Source: Ischnura elegans
Lineage: Eukaryota; Arthropoda; Insecta; Odonata; Coenagrionidae
Direction: 5' to 3'
DNA: 64,000 bases
NCBI RefSeq assembly: GCF_921293095.1
Contig: NC_060251.1
Span: 38,297,644 to 38,361,643, forward strand
Below, in pieces: positions 1-11,400 of this stretch. The notes under the pieces were generated by a model. That model was not told where the DNA came from. It did not search any database and was given only the letters and a program-made list of their open reading frames with translations. The position numbers and the translations under genes were made by a program. The first letter of the stretch is position 1; each line of letters starts with the position of its first letter.

Positions 1-1550
1 TCATCTGGCTGCTTGAGGTAAACATGGTTTACCGGTACGGCAGTAACGTGCCTTCGGCGCGACACATATAAAGAAAAGATGTACATTTTGACTTTCACCA
101 CCTTCAGCAGCGAATCAATGACACGACCCTCCGCCCATAGTTGTTTGGGAAAGCTTAGTTTTCCTTCGCAGTTTGTTGTTTTACCAGTTCAATTTACAAT
201 CTTTTTGCGTGTGGCGTATGCGTTTCTCGTCCACTATTTTTAAAATGCTAATTCTCTCTCACCACCATTATTTATGAGAAGTGAGCAGTTATCATTTTTG
301 TAGCAAAAAGCCATATAGGCTTGGGCGGAGTTTTGGGGGTTGGGCTGGTGGAGTCGTCAACATTTAGCAACAATCTACCATGATACAGGGTAAGGAAAAT
401 TGATACTATTCAGAAGATATACGCGCAGAATATAGATTAGAAGTAAATACATACTCTGCATCGCACTAGAGTGTAATATATCCGCGCGAAATAATTCATC
501 GCACAATTTATTTAGTAATCAAGACAGAGGTGACAATTATCATTATTACCCCCCCTGCATTAATGGTAATTTTCCGGAAAAAGTACGAAACCAGATAATT
601 CAAGCACAATGCAAGCAAGAACGCCAAAATTATAAATAATTTAAAAACTTTTTAGTCTTATATACTGCTTATAATACTGTTTTCAGAGGCTAATTTAAAC
701 ATATTTTGCTAGGGAGGGCCCCGGGGATCCACTCATTTCAACTGGGGTCTAAGGAATACTCCTATTCCCCCAACATAAAACTCAAAGCTGCGCCAATGAT
801 GAAGCTGAGTGTGGGTTAACATGTTGACTATTTCGAGATACGTTCGATGTCCTTGACCTCTCCGCCGTATTTTCTCTTGTTCACCTTCGGCACAAGTAGA
901 ATCACGGGAGTGACAGCTTCAATGTCATTATCGTTTCTTCATGGTCTTTCGGTGAAACGAATTGTATCGACAGGGTATTTTCTGCGAAAGTGTTTTCTCT
1001 CTACGTACATAGCGATTGCGTAAAGGACTGTGCCCGAGTTGATAGTTGTCATCTTTAGCTCAGCTATCCCTGAGAGCTATAGCTCTATCTTGGTAACTGA
1101 GTAAATATGGCGCTGATTATTTTTCGCGGATTTAATTCATCTAGGTAAGATTCAGAGTATGTAGTTTATAATTATATTCAGTGCCCAAGTGGACTATTAG
1201 GAGGCCCAATTACATCCCATAGATGGCTGATTTCTATTGCCACTTCGGTCGCGTTTTAATCGATTTTCAATAATGTCCGCGGCGCGTTGATGAGTGCGAT
1301 GCGATCCACTTTTTTCCAATAATTTTCATTATAATATATGTATAATAATAATGCGAGGAAAGTAATGCATTTGATAAATCACATTATCATGTGTATACAT
1401 TTTATTTAATACCCCTACCCGTATTTTTTTTAGATTGTTTTGCTTCATGTTGGCGCCAAAACGATATAAATTCCTAACAAAACTGCGTAATTCATCTTCC
1501 CGTCGTTGAAACTCACCGAGTTGAATGCACAGTAATCCGTTTTCGGGTGT
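1..1550. other. No recognisable gene
   Basis: AT-rich sequence with frequent stops in all frames. I see no exon with splice signals, no RNA gene and no clear inverted-repeat element. Confidence 0.5.
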
Positions 1551-1559
1551 GAAATGAAA

Positions 1560-1930
1560 AAGGTGCCATTAAATCGGTGGTGAACCAACTTATTTGGGGT
1601 CCTATGTAGTTTTGAGTGGCATTCCCCACGTCAGGGGGGATTCAGTATCAAATAGACCTGGGTCATGACCTGGGTCTGGGGAGTATGGAATACTCACCCC
1701 TGGAGAGAGGGGCATTCTCCCGTATAAAATTTTTAAATATGTCCATCTATTACCCGTTTTGGAGCCTAAAATTCCATTTTTATTATTAGCAATAAAATAA
1801 AATAAATCTAACAATTTTAGACATTTAAGGTTACAAAAACTCTTAAACTTATAAAAATAGAAAATTTTTGATCGAATTTGAAGGGGGGGGGGGGGTGTGA
1901 CCCTCCCTGAATCCGTCACTGTCCCACATT
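1560..1930. repeat. Probable MITE-like element with G/C-run ends
   Basis: GAGTGGCATTCCCCACGTCAGG near the left and a poly-G run followed by CTCCCTGAATCCGTCACTG near the right resemble the inverted ends of the GTAGCCAGG / GGATCCAGG families seen elsewhere in this window. No coding content; boundaries uncertain. Confidence 0.3.
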
Positions 1931-2879
1931 GCCAATTTGTTGAATTGAATAGTGCAAAGTGGAAATAGGACAAAGGTTGTAGCTCTAGGCATCGTTTTCT
2001 TTATTTATAGACCATGTAATGTAACTTTGTCATATATTGTGAAATACGTAAAAATCATTTCGTGAAATTTGTAAAATAACGATCGCAATGCTGATGCTCA
2101 TCTACGAAATTTTTTCGGTTGGGCATCTTTATTTATCAGTTCTAACGAAAATAGAATGAAGTCGTAATATAGAACATGCACAATTTTTTAAAAGTACCTA
2201 CTATACTGAGAAGGTCCCTCCCTCAAATGTACTCGCCGAAAATCTGGAGGATGAATAATGTTTTTTAGCAGAGTTATGAGTCTTTAAAAATTAATCTTCA
2301 TCGGCTGCTTGAAAACACGACGTCATCGGAGCGTGACGTCACGGTACGGTATCCACTGATTACAGACTGAGGAAATGATAGAAAATCGGTCTATACAGGG
2401 GTATAAAATCGGTATATACAAAATAATTGCAATTTTTACCTCGATATCTTTCATTCATGGCTCTACCGCGCTACTCTCTCGGCGAAGTGGATGGTGTACC
2501 GTCCGATGACGTCAGAAGGCGTTTCAGGTCACGTGACTTTAAGCGATATTCGATCACTTTTTATTAGCATTTAATGACGTTTGTGGAATACTAGGAGTGT
2601 TTTGGCTTATGCATTTGGACTCGTGAGAAAATTGTCTTTTCAGTGAGACTTGCTAGCATGATGAACAAATTTCATGCATGTTCCCCATTGGCCCATTCAT
2701 AGCGAGGAAATCAGTTTTTTTTGTTATTAGATCACTTTTCTTTTGAATGTCTGTTTAGTATTTCATGAAGTGTCTGGACTCTCCATTGGTGTGCCGGCTT
2801 AATTGCTCCGTTTTTAAAAGATGATAGATTACGTTTTTGGTCTTTAATGCAATTGATGTGTTAGTAATAGCTTCAAAAG

Positions 2880-3819
2880 GCCGTTTTACGAGGTACACGG
2901 AATTGCGCAATCTGACGTACGTGCGAAGGCGCAATCAAAATTGCGTCGTGTAAAGCGGTGAATAGGGTGGTTTCCTATTATTTTTTTATTGCCTATATCG
3001 GAAGATTATTACTCCTGGAGTGCGTATTTCACGCTTTTAGATTTTTAAATGACGATATCTATTTTTCAAATGAAATAATGTAATAATAAAATGTAATGTA
3101 ATAATAAAATGGAATGTAATGTAATAATAAAAATAAATGAAAAGTGAAAATTTTCAAGCGCGCGAAAACGCGACGGGTAAGGAAATCTCTCCGTGTGACG
3201 TATTTCTGGTTCCCCCTCCCGCCTTGTGAGGTGACCTTGATCGAGGCTCTGAGCGCTGATAGGACGCAGGATGCTAGCGGGTAGCTGAGTACCTTGCTGG
3301 ATGGTAGCGCTTGGCTTAAAAAAGGTTAATTAATACCTTATCAAACGAAGAAAACTTTCCGACCTTAGCCAGTTTTAATGTGTGATTATTATGAGATGCT
3401 TCCCTGAGCTCTGTGCCTCATGCATGCATTGGTAACCTCAGACGATGTATAACTCCGATCCTCTCGTGTAGAAACTAGGTCCCTGTGACGTCATGCGGAG
3501 TGGCATCGCATGGGCGCCAATCTGGCCCTTTTCAAATGAGGATAACAATGGACCATTGCCATTCGTCTAAACCGGTATTTCTAAAACGTAATAATTTGTA
3601 TATTATGAATACAGTAATGGTGGGTAACAAATCGCAATCAATGCCTTTCGGTTTCTTTGATGAAGGAAACTACCCTATTGCTAGAACAAATGCGAGAATG
3701 CGTGGATGCTAGACGGCAAAATAGCCCGTTCTAATTTCGTTCATGCATTCGCGCAATTCCACGCCATTTTAGAAATTAATGCAGCTCTAACCTGCGCAAT
3801 CCCGTGCCCCGCGTAAAAG
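2880..3819. mobile_element. Outer MITE carrying a nested MITE
   Basis: Left end CCGTTTTACGAGGTACACGG then AATTGCGCA. Right end, reverse-complemented, CTTTTACGCGGGGCACGGGA then TTGCGCA. These form imperfect terminal inverted repeats about 28 bp long. A second element occupies 2963-3677. No transposase is present. Confidence 0.6.
2963..3677 (+). mobile_element. TAGGGTRGTTTCC-family MITE, copy 1
   Basis: Starts TAGGGTGGTTTCCTATTATT and ends GATGAAGGAAACTACCCTA, the inverted equivalent. The body is shared with 33472-34125 (inverted) and with both flanks of 43074-45376. It is 715 bp. The small open frame inside has no recognisable domain and is conserved only because the repeat is. Confidence 0.8.
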
Positions 3820-4038
3820 TCTAAAAAGTGGTTGATCCACATATTTCTGAAAATTTTACCATTTTTTTGAAGTTTATACTCTGCCTTTCATCGGAGCAAA
3901 TAAGGTAGAACGCTGAACTTTAAGCATTTTTATGTAATTCTGCCGAAGCTTCATAGGGTCATGTCATATATCTTTTTACTCATTGTTTATCCGAATACAA
4001 CAATGAATCATTTAATATTGCTTAAACGTAAACACTTA

Positions 4039-4490
4039 AGCCTGAATCACACGATCATTTTTTTTCGTCGCGAAAGTGATCACTATCGAGATCACTTTTC
4101 CCGTCGCGAAAAGCAATCGCTCTAGTGATCATTTTTCTGAATCACACGGTCACTCCCGCCGTCGCTTTTCGCATCATTTCCAATATCACAGCTCGTTGTC
4201 ATAGGACCCACATCACGAAAATATATAGCGTGTTTGTTTATTTATGTCATTCCCACAATTGTCAAACGCTGCGCTGCAATCACACCATACGATCATGCGT
4301 TCCGATTGGCTGATATGGGATTTTAGGGACGGTTTTAGCGACGGAAAAAGCGACCGGACGAGTGATGAAAAATAGCGATGGGAATCCTCATCGCGATCGC
4401 GAAAAACAATTGCCGGCGACGATCATTTTGCGCAGTGATCGCGATAATGATCACTTTCGCGACGAAAAAAATGATCGTGTGATTCAGGCT
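4039..4490. mobile_element. 452-bp MITE with TTA target duplication (PIF/Harbinger-like)
   Basis: Left end AGCCTGAATCACACGATCAT and right end ATGATCGTGTGATTCAGGCT are nearly perfect inverses for about 45 bp. TTA flanks both sides (4036-4038, 4491-4493), the 3-bp TWA duplication typical of PIF/Harbinger. GATCACTTTCGCGACG-type motifs recur inside. Non-coding. Confidence 0.75.
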
Positions 4491-4984
4491 TTAGCTTCTA
4501 TGGTCAAATGGGTCAAGAAGGGCACGCGAAAAACTATGTGAACGGTGAAACGGTCGTCTTCTTCATCTCGTCACGGTAAAATTATTTTAATTGGGGTATT
4601 TCATTGCATTTTTTATCGAGAGAACGTCATCTTTGCATTACAATTAGCTTTTTTAAGGTTAAATTTTACCATTTTTTGATTTTTTTAAATGGCTGAAAGG
4701 TAGACTTTAATTTCCGAGCTGTATAAAAGCTCGTGAAAATCGAAGTTACGGATGTTGTATGGAAAAAATATTTCCCAAATTTTCATCTGAGGAAATATTT
4801 TTATTTTTCCCCTAACTTAAAGTAAACCACAAAAACGAATTAACCACGGCAATGCACTCTATCTAAATGTCGATTATAGTCTTTATGGTAGTAGTTTCCT
4901 TATTTTGTCATGATTAGCTGTAGTTCTCAGTCTTTCCTTGCTAGCCAGCTAACTTTCCCATGAAATAAGGATACCTCATTTTGG

Positions 4985-5165
4985 AATGTTGTATGTAAGC
5001 ATTGGCAGATCTATGGGGGGAGCTAAGGGGGCCCCCTCTTGGACATCCAATTTACACTAGATAGAATGGCAATTTTTGTTTGGACCTGCAATACTTCTGG
5101 AAGTTTGCCCTATACTTGGCCCCCCCCTTGTCCCTATACTGGATCCGCTACCGTAAGTATTATCT
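4985..5165. repeat. Short G/C-run MITE-like repeat
   Basis: GGCAGATCTATGGGGGGAGC at the left and CCCCTTGTCCCTATACTGGA-TCCGC at the right resemble the GGATCC-type inverted ends at 17.17 and 24.66 kb. Confidence 0.35.
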
Positions 5166-5634
5166 TTAATTCCACAATCTTTCCATTTCTCGATCAGGGG
5201 CCCTCGGCTGAGGGCTCATGATCGAGTCCTCCTGACAGGGTTTTTGAGGGTTCTCCACCAGAAAATTTTAGGATATTGCATGCGCAGTAATGGTGTTCAA
5301 TACTATTCTGGCTCTGAAAAACTAGATAAAAGTTAATAAAAATAGCAATTTTGTGAGAAAAAAATACTATGAAAAGTTATAATTTCACAGCTTATCAAAT
5401 GAAATGATGATTTATGGTTCTATTATCTATTCAGTGAATTTGTTCCTTAGAACTGCTTTCCCTTTCAAAAAAAGGCATCAGGTTCTCTTTTATGTTCCTA
5501 AACCTTTATTTTATTTATTTTTTATAAAAAATTTTTACCCAGGGTATGTTGTAAATAATACTACTAATGAAAACGTGGAATTTTATCATTGCAAAAAAAC
5601 ATTGGTCCAAGTAATCAGAGAATTTTTTTATTGC

Positions 5635-5735
5635 TCCTTTCATACTCGATAGAGGCGAGCATTGTTGGGGCCCCATAAGCTCAGGGCCCCAATCTGGACG
5701 ATGGCCAACCAGCCAACCTGTCCAGACCACCGCTG
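5635..5735. repeat. GGGGCCC-containing inverted repeat
   Basis: TTGTTGGGGCCCCATAAGCT and CAGGGCCCCAATCTGG form a short imperfect hairpin, followed by GGCCAACCAGCCAACC. Likely a terminal remnant of a transposon; no gene is visible nearby. Confidence 0.25.
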
Positions 5736-6594
5736 CTCTCGATTATTTGGAATTTTGTAATCCAGATTGCAAATTATCAATGCAATTATCAGTGTACTAT
5801 CTCCTACAGCAGTCAAAAAGGATTTAAGCCATGAGAAACAGCAAAGCTTTTGAAAATGAAATGTATATAAAACCCAAAATAATATTGTGGACATTTGAGT
5901 ACTTACCACAAACACCTCCTGTTATTCTAAGAAATATTTACTTGTTTAAAAGTGGTAAGGTTGAATCACAACAGCACTTTTTTGGTACTCATGCTCATTA
6001 ATAGAGGGTGGTTTTCATAGTGATGGTTCATTTCCTTGTGATAACACTATAACTCTCCCATTCTTTCAGGGGAGTTTGGACTCCTTTCTGACTCCTTTCA
6101 ACCCCTTCTTGCAACAACATAACCTTTACCAGTGATGGTAGGCTATTTCTTTCTTGCGGCGCACATTGCTGATTACTTGGCTTCTTAATTAGTAAATCTC
6201 TTTACCCTCTTCAAGATTTTCCTTTTTTATTGTAACATTGGATATGACCTTCTCTCTTCAGCTCCACACTAATATATTCGATTTCTTACTATTGATTTTC
6301 ATTTTGTACCTTGTCATTGCCCTTACAATTCTTATTTACACCTCTCTGTGTTTCAGCTATGCCTGCTGTAACATTAGAATTTTTCATAAACTAATGAAAA
6401 GTATTGTGGTCAGTGAACAACCTTCTCAATTTTCCTCATCTTTATTACATAACTTCAACCACTTTTCATCCAGTGATATACTATTGAACATTTCAGCCTA
6501 CCCAGTTTGAAAATAGTTCTTTGTAATAATTTTTATGTCAGGCACAGTTGATGAAAGTTACCCACTAATTGGCCGTAAACTTGATATCAAATGT

Positions 6595-6905
6595 GTAGGC
6601 AGAGCCGGCCTTAGGGCGGGGCGACCGGGGCGACCACCCCGGGCCCTGCGCTTTGGGGGGTCCCGCGTTCGTGAAAAAAAATTAAAATATACGATAGTTT
6701 TGAAAACGAACTGCGTGATGGTATCATAACGGCGTAATTACGAAGTCTGAATTTGGGAGGGGAACACATACTTAGCCAGAGAGTGGTAGGGATTCAAAAT
6801 GCTCGAGTTTGTAGATGGGTTATAGAGTTTAAAATTTTAAGTGAAGGGCCCCGCACTGAAGGTTCGCCCCTAGCCCCGCACCTGCTAGGGCCGACCCTGT
6901 GTGTA
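6595..6905. repeat. GC-ended MITE-like element
   Basis: AGAGCCGGCCTTAGGGCGGG at the left and CCCCGCACCTGCTAGGGCCG at the right are imperfect inverses around an AT-richer core. A transposon-derived repeat without coding capacity, directly adjoining the minisatellite-bearing MITE. Confidence 0.4.
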
Positions 6906-6911
6906 GGGGTA

Positions 6912-7254
6912 CCCTCAGCGAAAAAACTGTTGGATTTTAACAGTTACTGTTGGATTTTAACAGTTACTGTTGGATTTTAACAGTTATTGTTGCATTTTCT
7001 ACAGTTACTGTTGGATTTCAACAATTACTGTTGGACTTCAACAGTTACTGTTGGGTTTTATCAGTTACTGTTGGAATTTCTACAGTTACTGTTGGAATTT
7101 CTACAGTTACTGTTGAGTTTCAACAGTTACTGTTGAATCTTCTACAGTTACTGTTCGATTTTAACATTTACTGTTGGAATTTCTACAGCTACTGTTGGAT
7201 TCAACAGTGGTCCCAATTAACTGTTGAAACTTTCAACAGTTTTTTTGGTAAGGG
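6912..7254. mobile_element. TA-flanked MITE with an internal 20-bp minisatellite
   Basis: Inverted ends CCCTCAGCGAAAAAACTGTT and AACAGTTTTTTTGGTAAGGG are flanked by TA (6910-6911, 7255-7256), as for Tc1/mariner-type elements. Between them about 14 tandem units of 20-21 bp, consensus CTGTTGGATTTTAACAGTTA, fill 6927-7200. Each unit is itself a near-palindrome built from the terminal sequence. The first three units are identical; later ones diverge. The open frame through it is an artefact of the unit length. Confidence 0.75.
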
Positions 7255-8295
7255 TAATGCTTGATAATATCAAGGCACACAAATTTTGTCTACATGCCCT
7301 TGATGAATTCAATTCACCTCATTGTCCTGGTACAGTCAGCTGTAGTAGCCTACATGTTTGCTCTTGCTTGGAGCTAAAATTTATTTTATGGATTTTTGTT
7401 TCATTGATGATTCTGTTCTGCATGACCAACAGAAGAACAAATATGCATACCATTGTATAGTGTATACTAACCACATATCATTATATGGAGTACATTTTCC
7501 ATTATTGCGATTCAGGAAATATCTACTTGTTGTGTAGTGTCTATGATTGGTAACAATGGGTACCATTACACCGAAACAATCCGGTAAAAATTGTGTCAAG
7601 TGTAATTGCTGAAAAATAACAGGAAAAAAATGTACTTCAAATATATTAAATATATATATTCATCAGGACACTCCCGTCTTAATCTTTCACTTCAAGTAAA
7701 TACATTTATAAGCTCATAGGAACCCAGAATCCTAAATGCAGCTATGAGAATCGCCCATAAATCGTTGATGCAATTGCCGTGCCAAATATTTTCTGTTTTG
7801 TAATTTCATTTAACAAGCAAAATGTTTGTGCACATGTAACCATAGCAACAACTTGAAGGCTGGGTTGGATAGTCAATGGTTGAGCTCATCCTGGATGAGG
7901 CCTGAACGGAATGAACTTCACTCAATCAAGGTAGGGGTCCATGGTTCCTTTCCTTGGGTCTCCTTGACCCATGAGTATTTCTTTATATATTTTACAGACG
8001 ATAAAAGTATGTTGATGTATAAATGCTTATTAATACATTTATATAATATTGATAACATTTCCATCAATGAAAGTATCTTCATCAATATCAAGAAAGTATC
8101 ACTAGCTATCCTCTGTTTTTCCAGATCACCCCTTGCAAGTGACTGTTGTCACTGTTGGTGAGAGATTTGTTATCAAAATTACAAACTCAGAACATATTTA
8201 GTGCATACCAAAGTGAAATAAAACATCTATTCTCATTCATCATAAATGAGGTAAGTATGAATGGTTATGACCTGTTCCAGAATATATTGTTATAC

Positions 8296-8301
8296 TTTAT
8301 T
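8296..8301 (-). terminator. Polyadenylation signal AATAAA overlapping the gene A stop codon
   Basis: On the minus strand the sequence is GGATAATAAAG. The last two bases of the TAA stop are the first two of a canonical AATAAA. If used, it leaves a 3' UTR of only a few tens of bases. A downstream alternative cannot be excluded. Confidence 0.5.
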
Positions 8302-8460
8302 ATCCGAAGAGATTAGTTAAGTAATTAGTTACGTTAGAATTTTTTTTAGTAAATAAGAATGGCCTATAAATAGTAGGGCATTTAAACTTGGGGTGCATAT
8401 TGAGGGAGGCAGATTTCTTGCCAACTGGTTCCAGTAAGTTATTCCACAGCAATCTTCCAG
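8300..8460 (-). CDS. PLB1-like: Gene A exon 7 (C-terminus and stop)
   Basis: The acceptor CTATTTCAG opens AGRLLWNNLLEPVGKKSASL, the LW-N-LEPVG-K motif typical of PLB1 proteins just after block V. The frame ends at TAA (8302-8300). The 161-nt length equals gene B exon 7. There is no transmembrane tail or GPI-type hydrophobic end. Confidence 0.88.
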
Positions 8461-11400
8461 CTGAAATAGTGAAAATTAGAAAAAAATGTAATTAATTCAT
8501 TTTATGCATACATAATATGTATAAAGCTATATTGGTGGGAGTTGGGTGTGTTTTTAACTTTGAAAGGTTTGCTCAGAAAATACGTTGGGTTAACTAGCCA
8601 ATTACTATTGTAATATGTAACACTGTGCTAATGCAAGGAACATATTTATACATAAGTTCATAATTTGTTCACAATTTGACCATTAAGGGAAGTATCAGAA
8701 AATCTCATTACGATGGAATGACTCATGTGGTTCCAATTTATAAAAATGTTCTAGAAATTTTGTGTTCCTTCATAATATATATGCTATATTATTAAACCAG
8801 TTACTCACCAAGGCCCATTCCCCGTTGGTTTAGATGGGTACAATCAGGAGCAGTAATTGAAGAATTTGTAAATAATTCTACTATTTTTGGGTTTTCAGGG
8901 TCTCCTATATTCGTTGGTCCATTAAATGCTTGCGCAAATGGCATCCACTCCACGGTGAAAGTATTGTTATTCTGGTACTCATCAAGCTCCGTCTGTGTGT
9001 TGCAATGATAATTTTTAAAGAAAATTCATTTCGTGCTCTCTGGATGTGATGGATATGGATGGATCATATATTAAATCAACCTTAATTTAATATACCATCC
9101 AAATTTTAATATATAAGTGCTAGAGTATTAGAGTGAAAGCTACCCATTAATGTCCAAATTTCCTAGCCTTTGTTCTCAGTCATGAATTGGAGTTACTGAG
9201 GTAACTAATCCTTTGTATGGAGAAAAAAAATTAAATTTGTAAAAAAATTTGAAGGGGAAATATTCTCAAATTCTTCCCCCTTTATGGCAAGGAATCATAT
9301 TATCTGGGTCGAAAAGGCATTTGAAACGCCCGGGCTAAATATTGCCCATTAACCACCAGAGCAAACCCTACCCCCCCAACCCTTTCCCCCCTCTTCCCCT
9401 TCCCCTTCTTCCACCCCCACTACTTCACCAAGGAGGACTACTGGAGGAATTTCCCCTGCAGCAATTCACCCTCGGCACCGAAGATAGCGGGTCAACCCGT
9501 TGAAACGTCTGCTAGTTTTTGTGAGTGTCCCTTTTTTATGTGTTTCTGTGTTTTTTAACTGTCAATTTTTGTCCGATCTCCTCGATCGGCCATATACATA
9601 CATTATCGCTTAGTGCGCTTTCCTTAAGATTTTATATACACACACACACACAATGTTTTGGAAAATATAAAATGCACGTAGCACGTAATATAAATAGTTC
9701 AAGTCAATATCAATAAACATAGAGACATAAAAAAAGAAACACACACTGGAAATGAAGCTCGGGAGCTTTCGAAGAACTGTCTTCTTTCTCAACCTAGCTA
9801 AGAATGGGGAGGAAAGGAGTGTGTTGGACAAGGGAAAAGGGGGAATTGGAGAGAGGTGTATGGTGAGGAGGGGTTAGGAATAGAAGTTAGGATGCGACGT
9901 TCATACCACTAATTAGAATATTCAGCTCGGTCATTGAATTTCATTTTTTACTTGTTTGAGTATCTTATTCAAAGTGCCATCATGATGCCTCACTGGATTT
10001 AATCATCGCCAATAATGTGTTTACCAATGCATTATTTAAGATGCGTTTTATGCTGAATTTGTTGGCATCCAGAAGTTGAGGAAATTATAGAATTATGCAG
10101 GTAGATTATTTTTAATAATTAGTAGTAGGAGTGTTATTATTCCCAATCAATCGTTATAATAGTTTTTTGTTCATCTGAAATTAGTTAACTTTCAATTTCC
10201 TCAGATGAATGCATGAAAGAAAACACTTACCACTTCTATCTCTGCTTGCTGATAGTCTCTAACGACTGCACTCATGTCCACTAGATCTTGTGGCAAATTT
10301 CCTGTTTTTTCTAAGCATGGGCAAACGATCTTCCTTGTGATAATTTTGCAGGCTTCTGTGTTCGGTTGTCTAGCCAGTAATGTTGTATCTGAAAGTAGTT
10401 TATTGCTCATGAAATACATGTATCAATTCCATCTGACACTGTTCGACAGTTTGAAGTGGTTTCAAAACCTTTTTAACTTGTTTCACCCTTGCTTGCCTAT
10501 TTCCCATTAGATAAAAAGAATGTCATTTTTTCATTAGAATCCAGAAGCAGGCCCGTGATGGGCTTGTTGGACACAGGGACGTATCCCGGTGTGCCCTCCA
10601 GCATGAAAATCTGTAGCACCCCCCTGTTCTGAAACTAACAAATTTTACAGTCAGAATACCAGCATTGAGTAGTTAACTTGATTTCAATTACGTCTCCTTT
10701 AACAGCATACCTATTTATCATCGTCCTGAGTGGAGGGCTCCCTGTTTGTTTAAATTAACCTCTGTAAACAGCATTTTTGTTTTCAATTTATGTTAATGTA
10801 CAGTTTTCTGACTTTATTTAGATAAATTACCATTTAAGTTGGGGAGGCCAGGCTCTACCTGGCCACCCTTAAACTCGACCCATCCTCAGCCATTTCAAGT
10901 GACTTCAGCCATTCTCCTCTTGTTTCCCTGTTCTCTGAAATATATGCCATGTTCCTAGAACAGCCCCCGTCCTCTTAAGACAAATTCACTTTAAAAAAGA
11001 AGAGCGTAGGATGAGAAATGCTGTTATCATGTTATCTTTGATACAGATGGTGGCTACCCTAGTAGATTCAGTCATCCCCACTGCGACATGGAGATGACTT
11101 TGCAGAGAAACTAGTTCAAACGAAAAAGTAACCCTTTTTTCCTATAGCCAAAGTGGCTGCATGGAAAAGTGTGATTCTACTGTATTAACAATTATCTATG
11201 GGAGGATAATAACACCTAATAATTTTGTTGAATGTGTCTGAGAAATCACATGAGGACCAACATTTAAGATCATATTTGAGGTACATTAAGACTGGTTGCC
11301 ATGGAACTGAAGAAAAACTGTTTTGTCAATGATGATAATGCCCTGCAAGTCAACATTGACAAAACATTTTTCTTCAGCTCCATGGCAACCGGTCTCAATG

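Noticed and set aside
2320-2520. Clustered TGACGTCA sites as a cAMP-response enhancer
   Set aside because: The repeated GACGTCA words appear to lie in imperfect inverted-repeat arms of a transposon-like segment, and no promoter or gene is nearby.
3485-3712. 75-aa frame that recurs at 33449-33664
   Set aside because: Both are the same MITE family. Conservation comes from the repeat, and the ends of the frame differ.
6950-7264. 104-aa open frame with a repeated pattern of aromatic and valine residues
   Set aside because: It is the translation of the 20-bp minisatellite; the pattern shifts frame with unit length and no splice or start context supports a gene.
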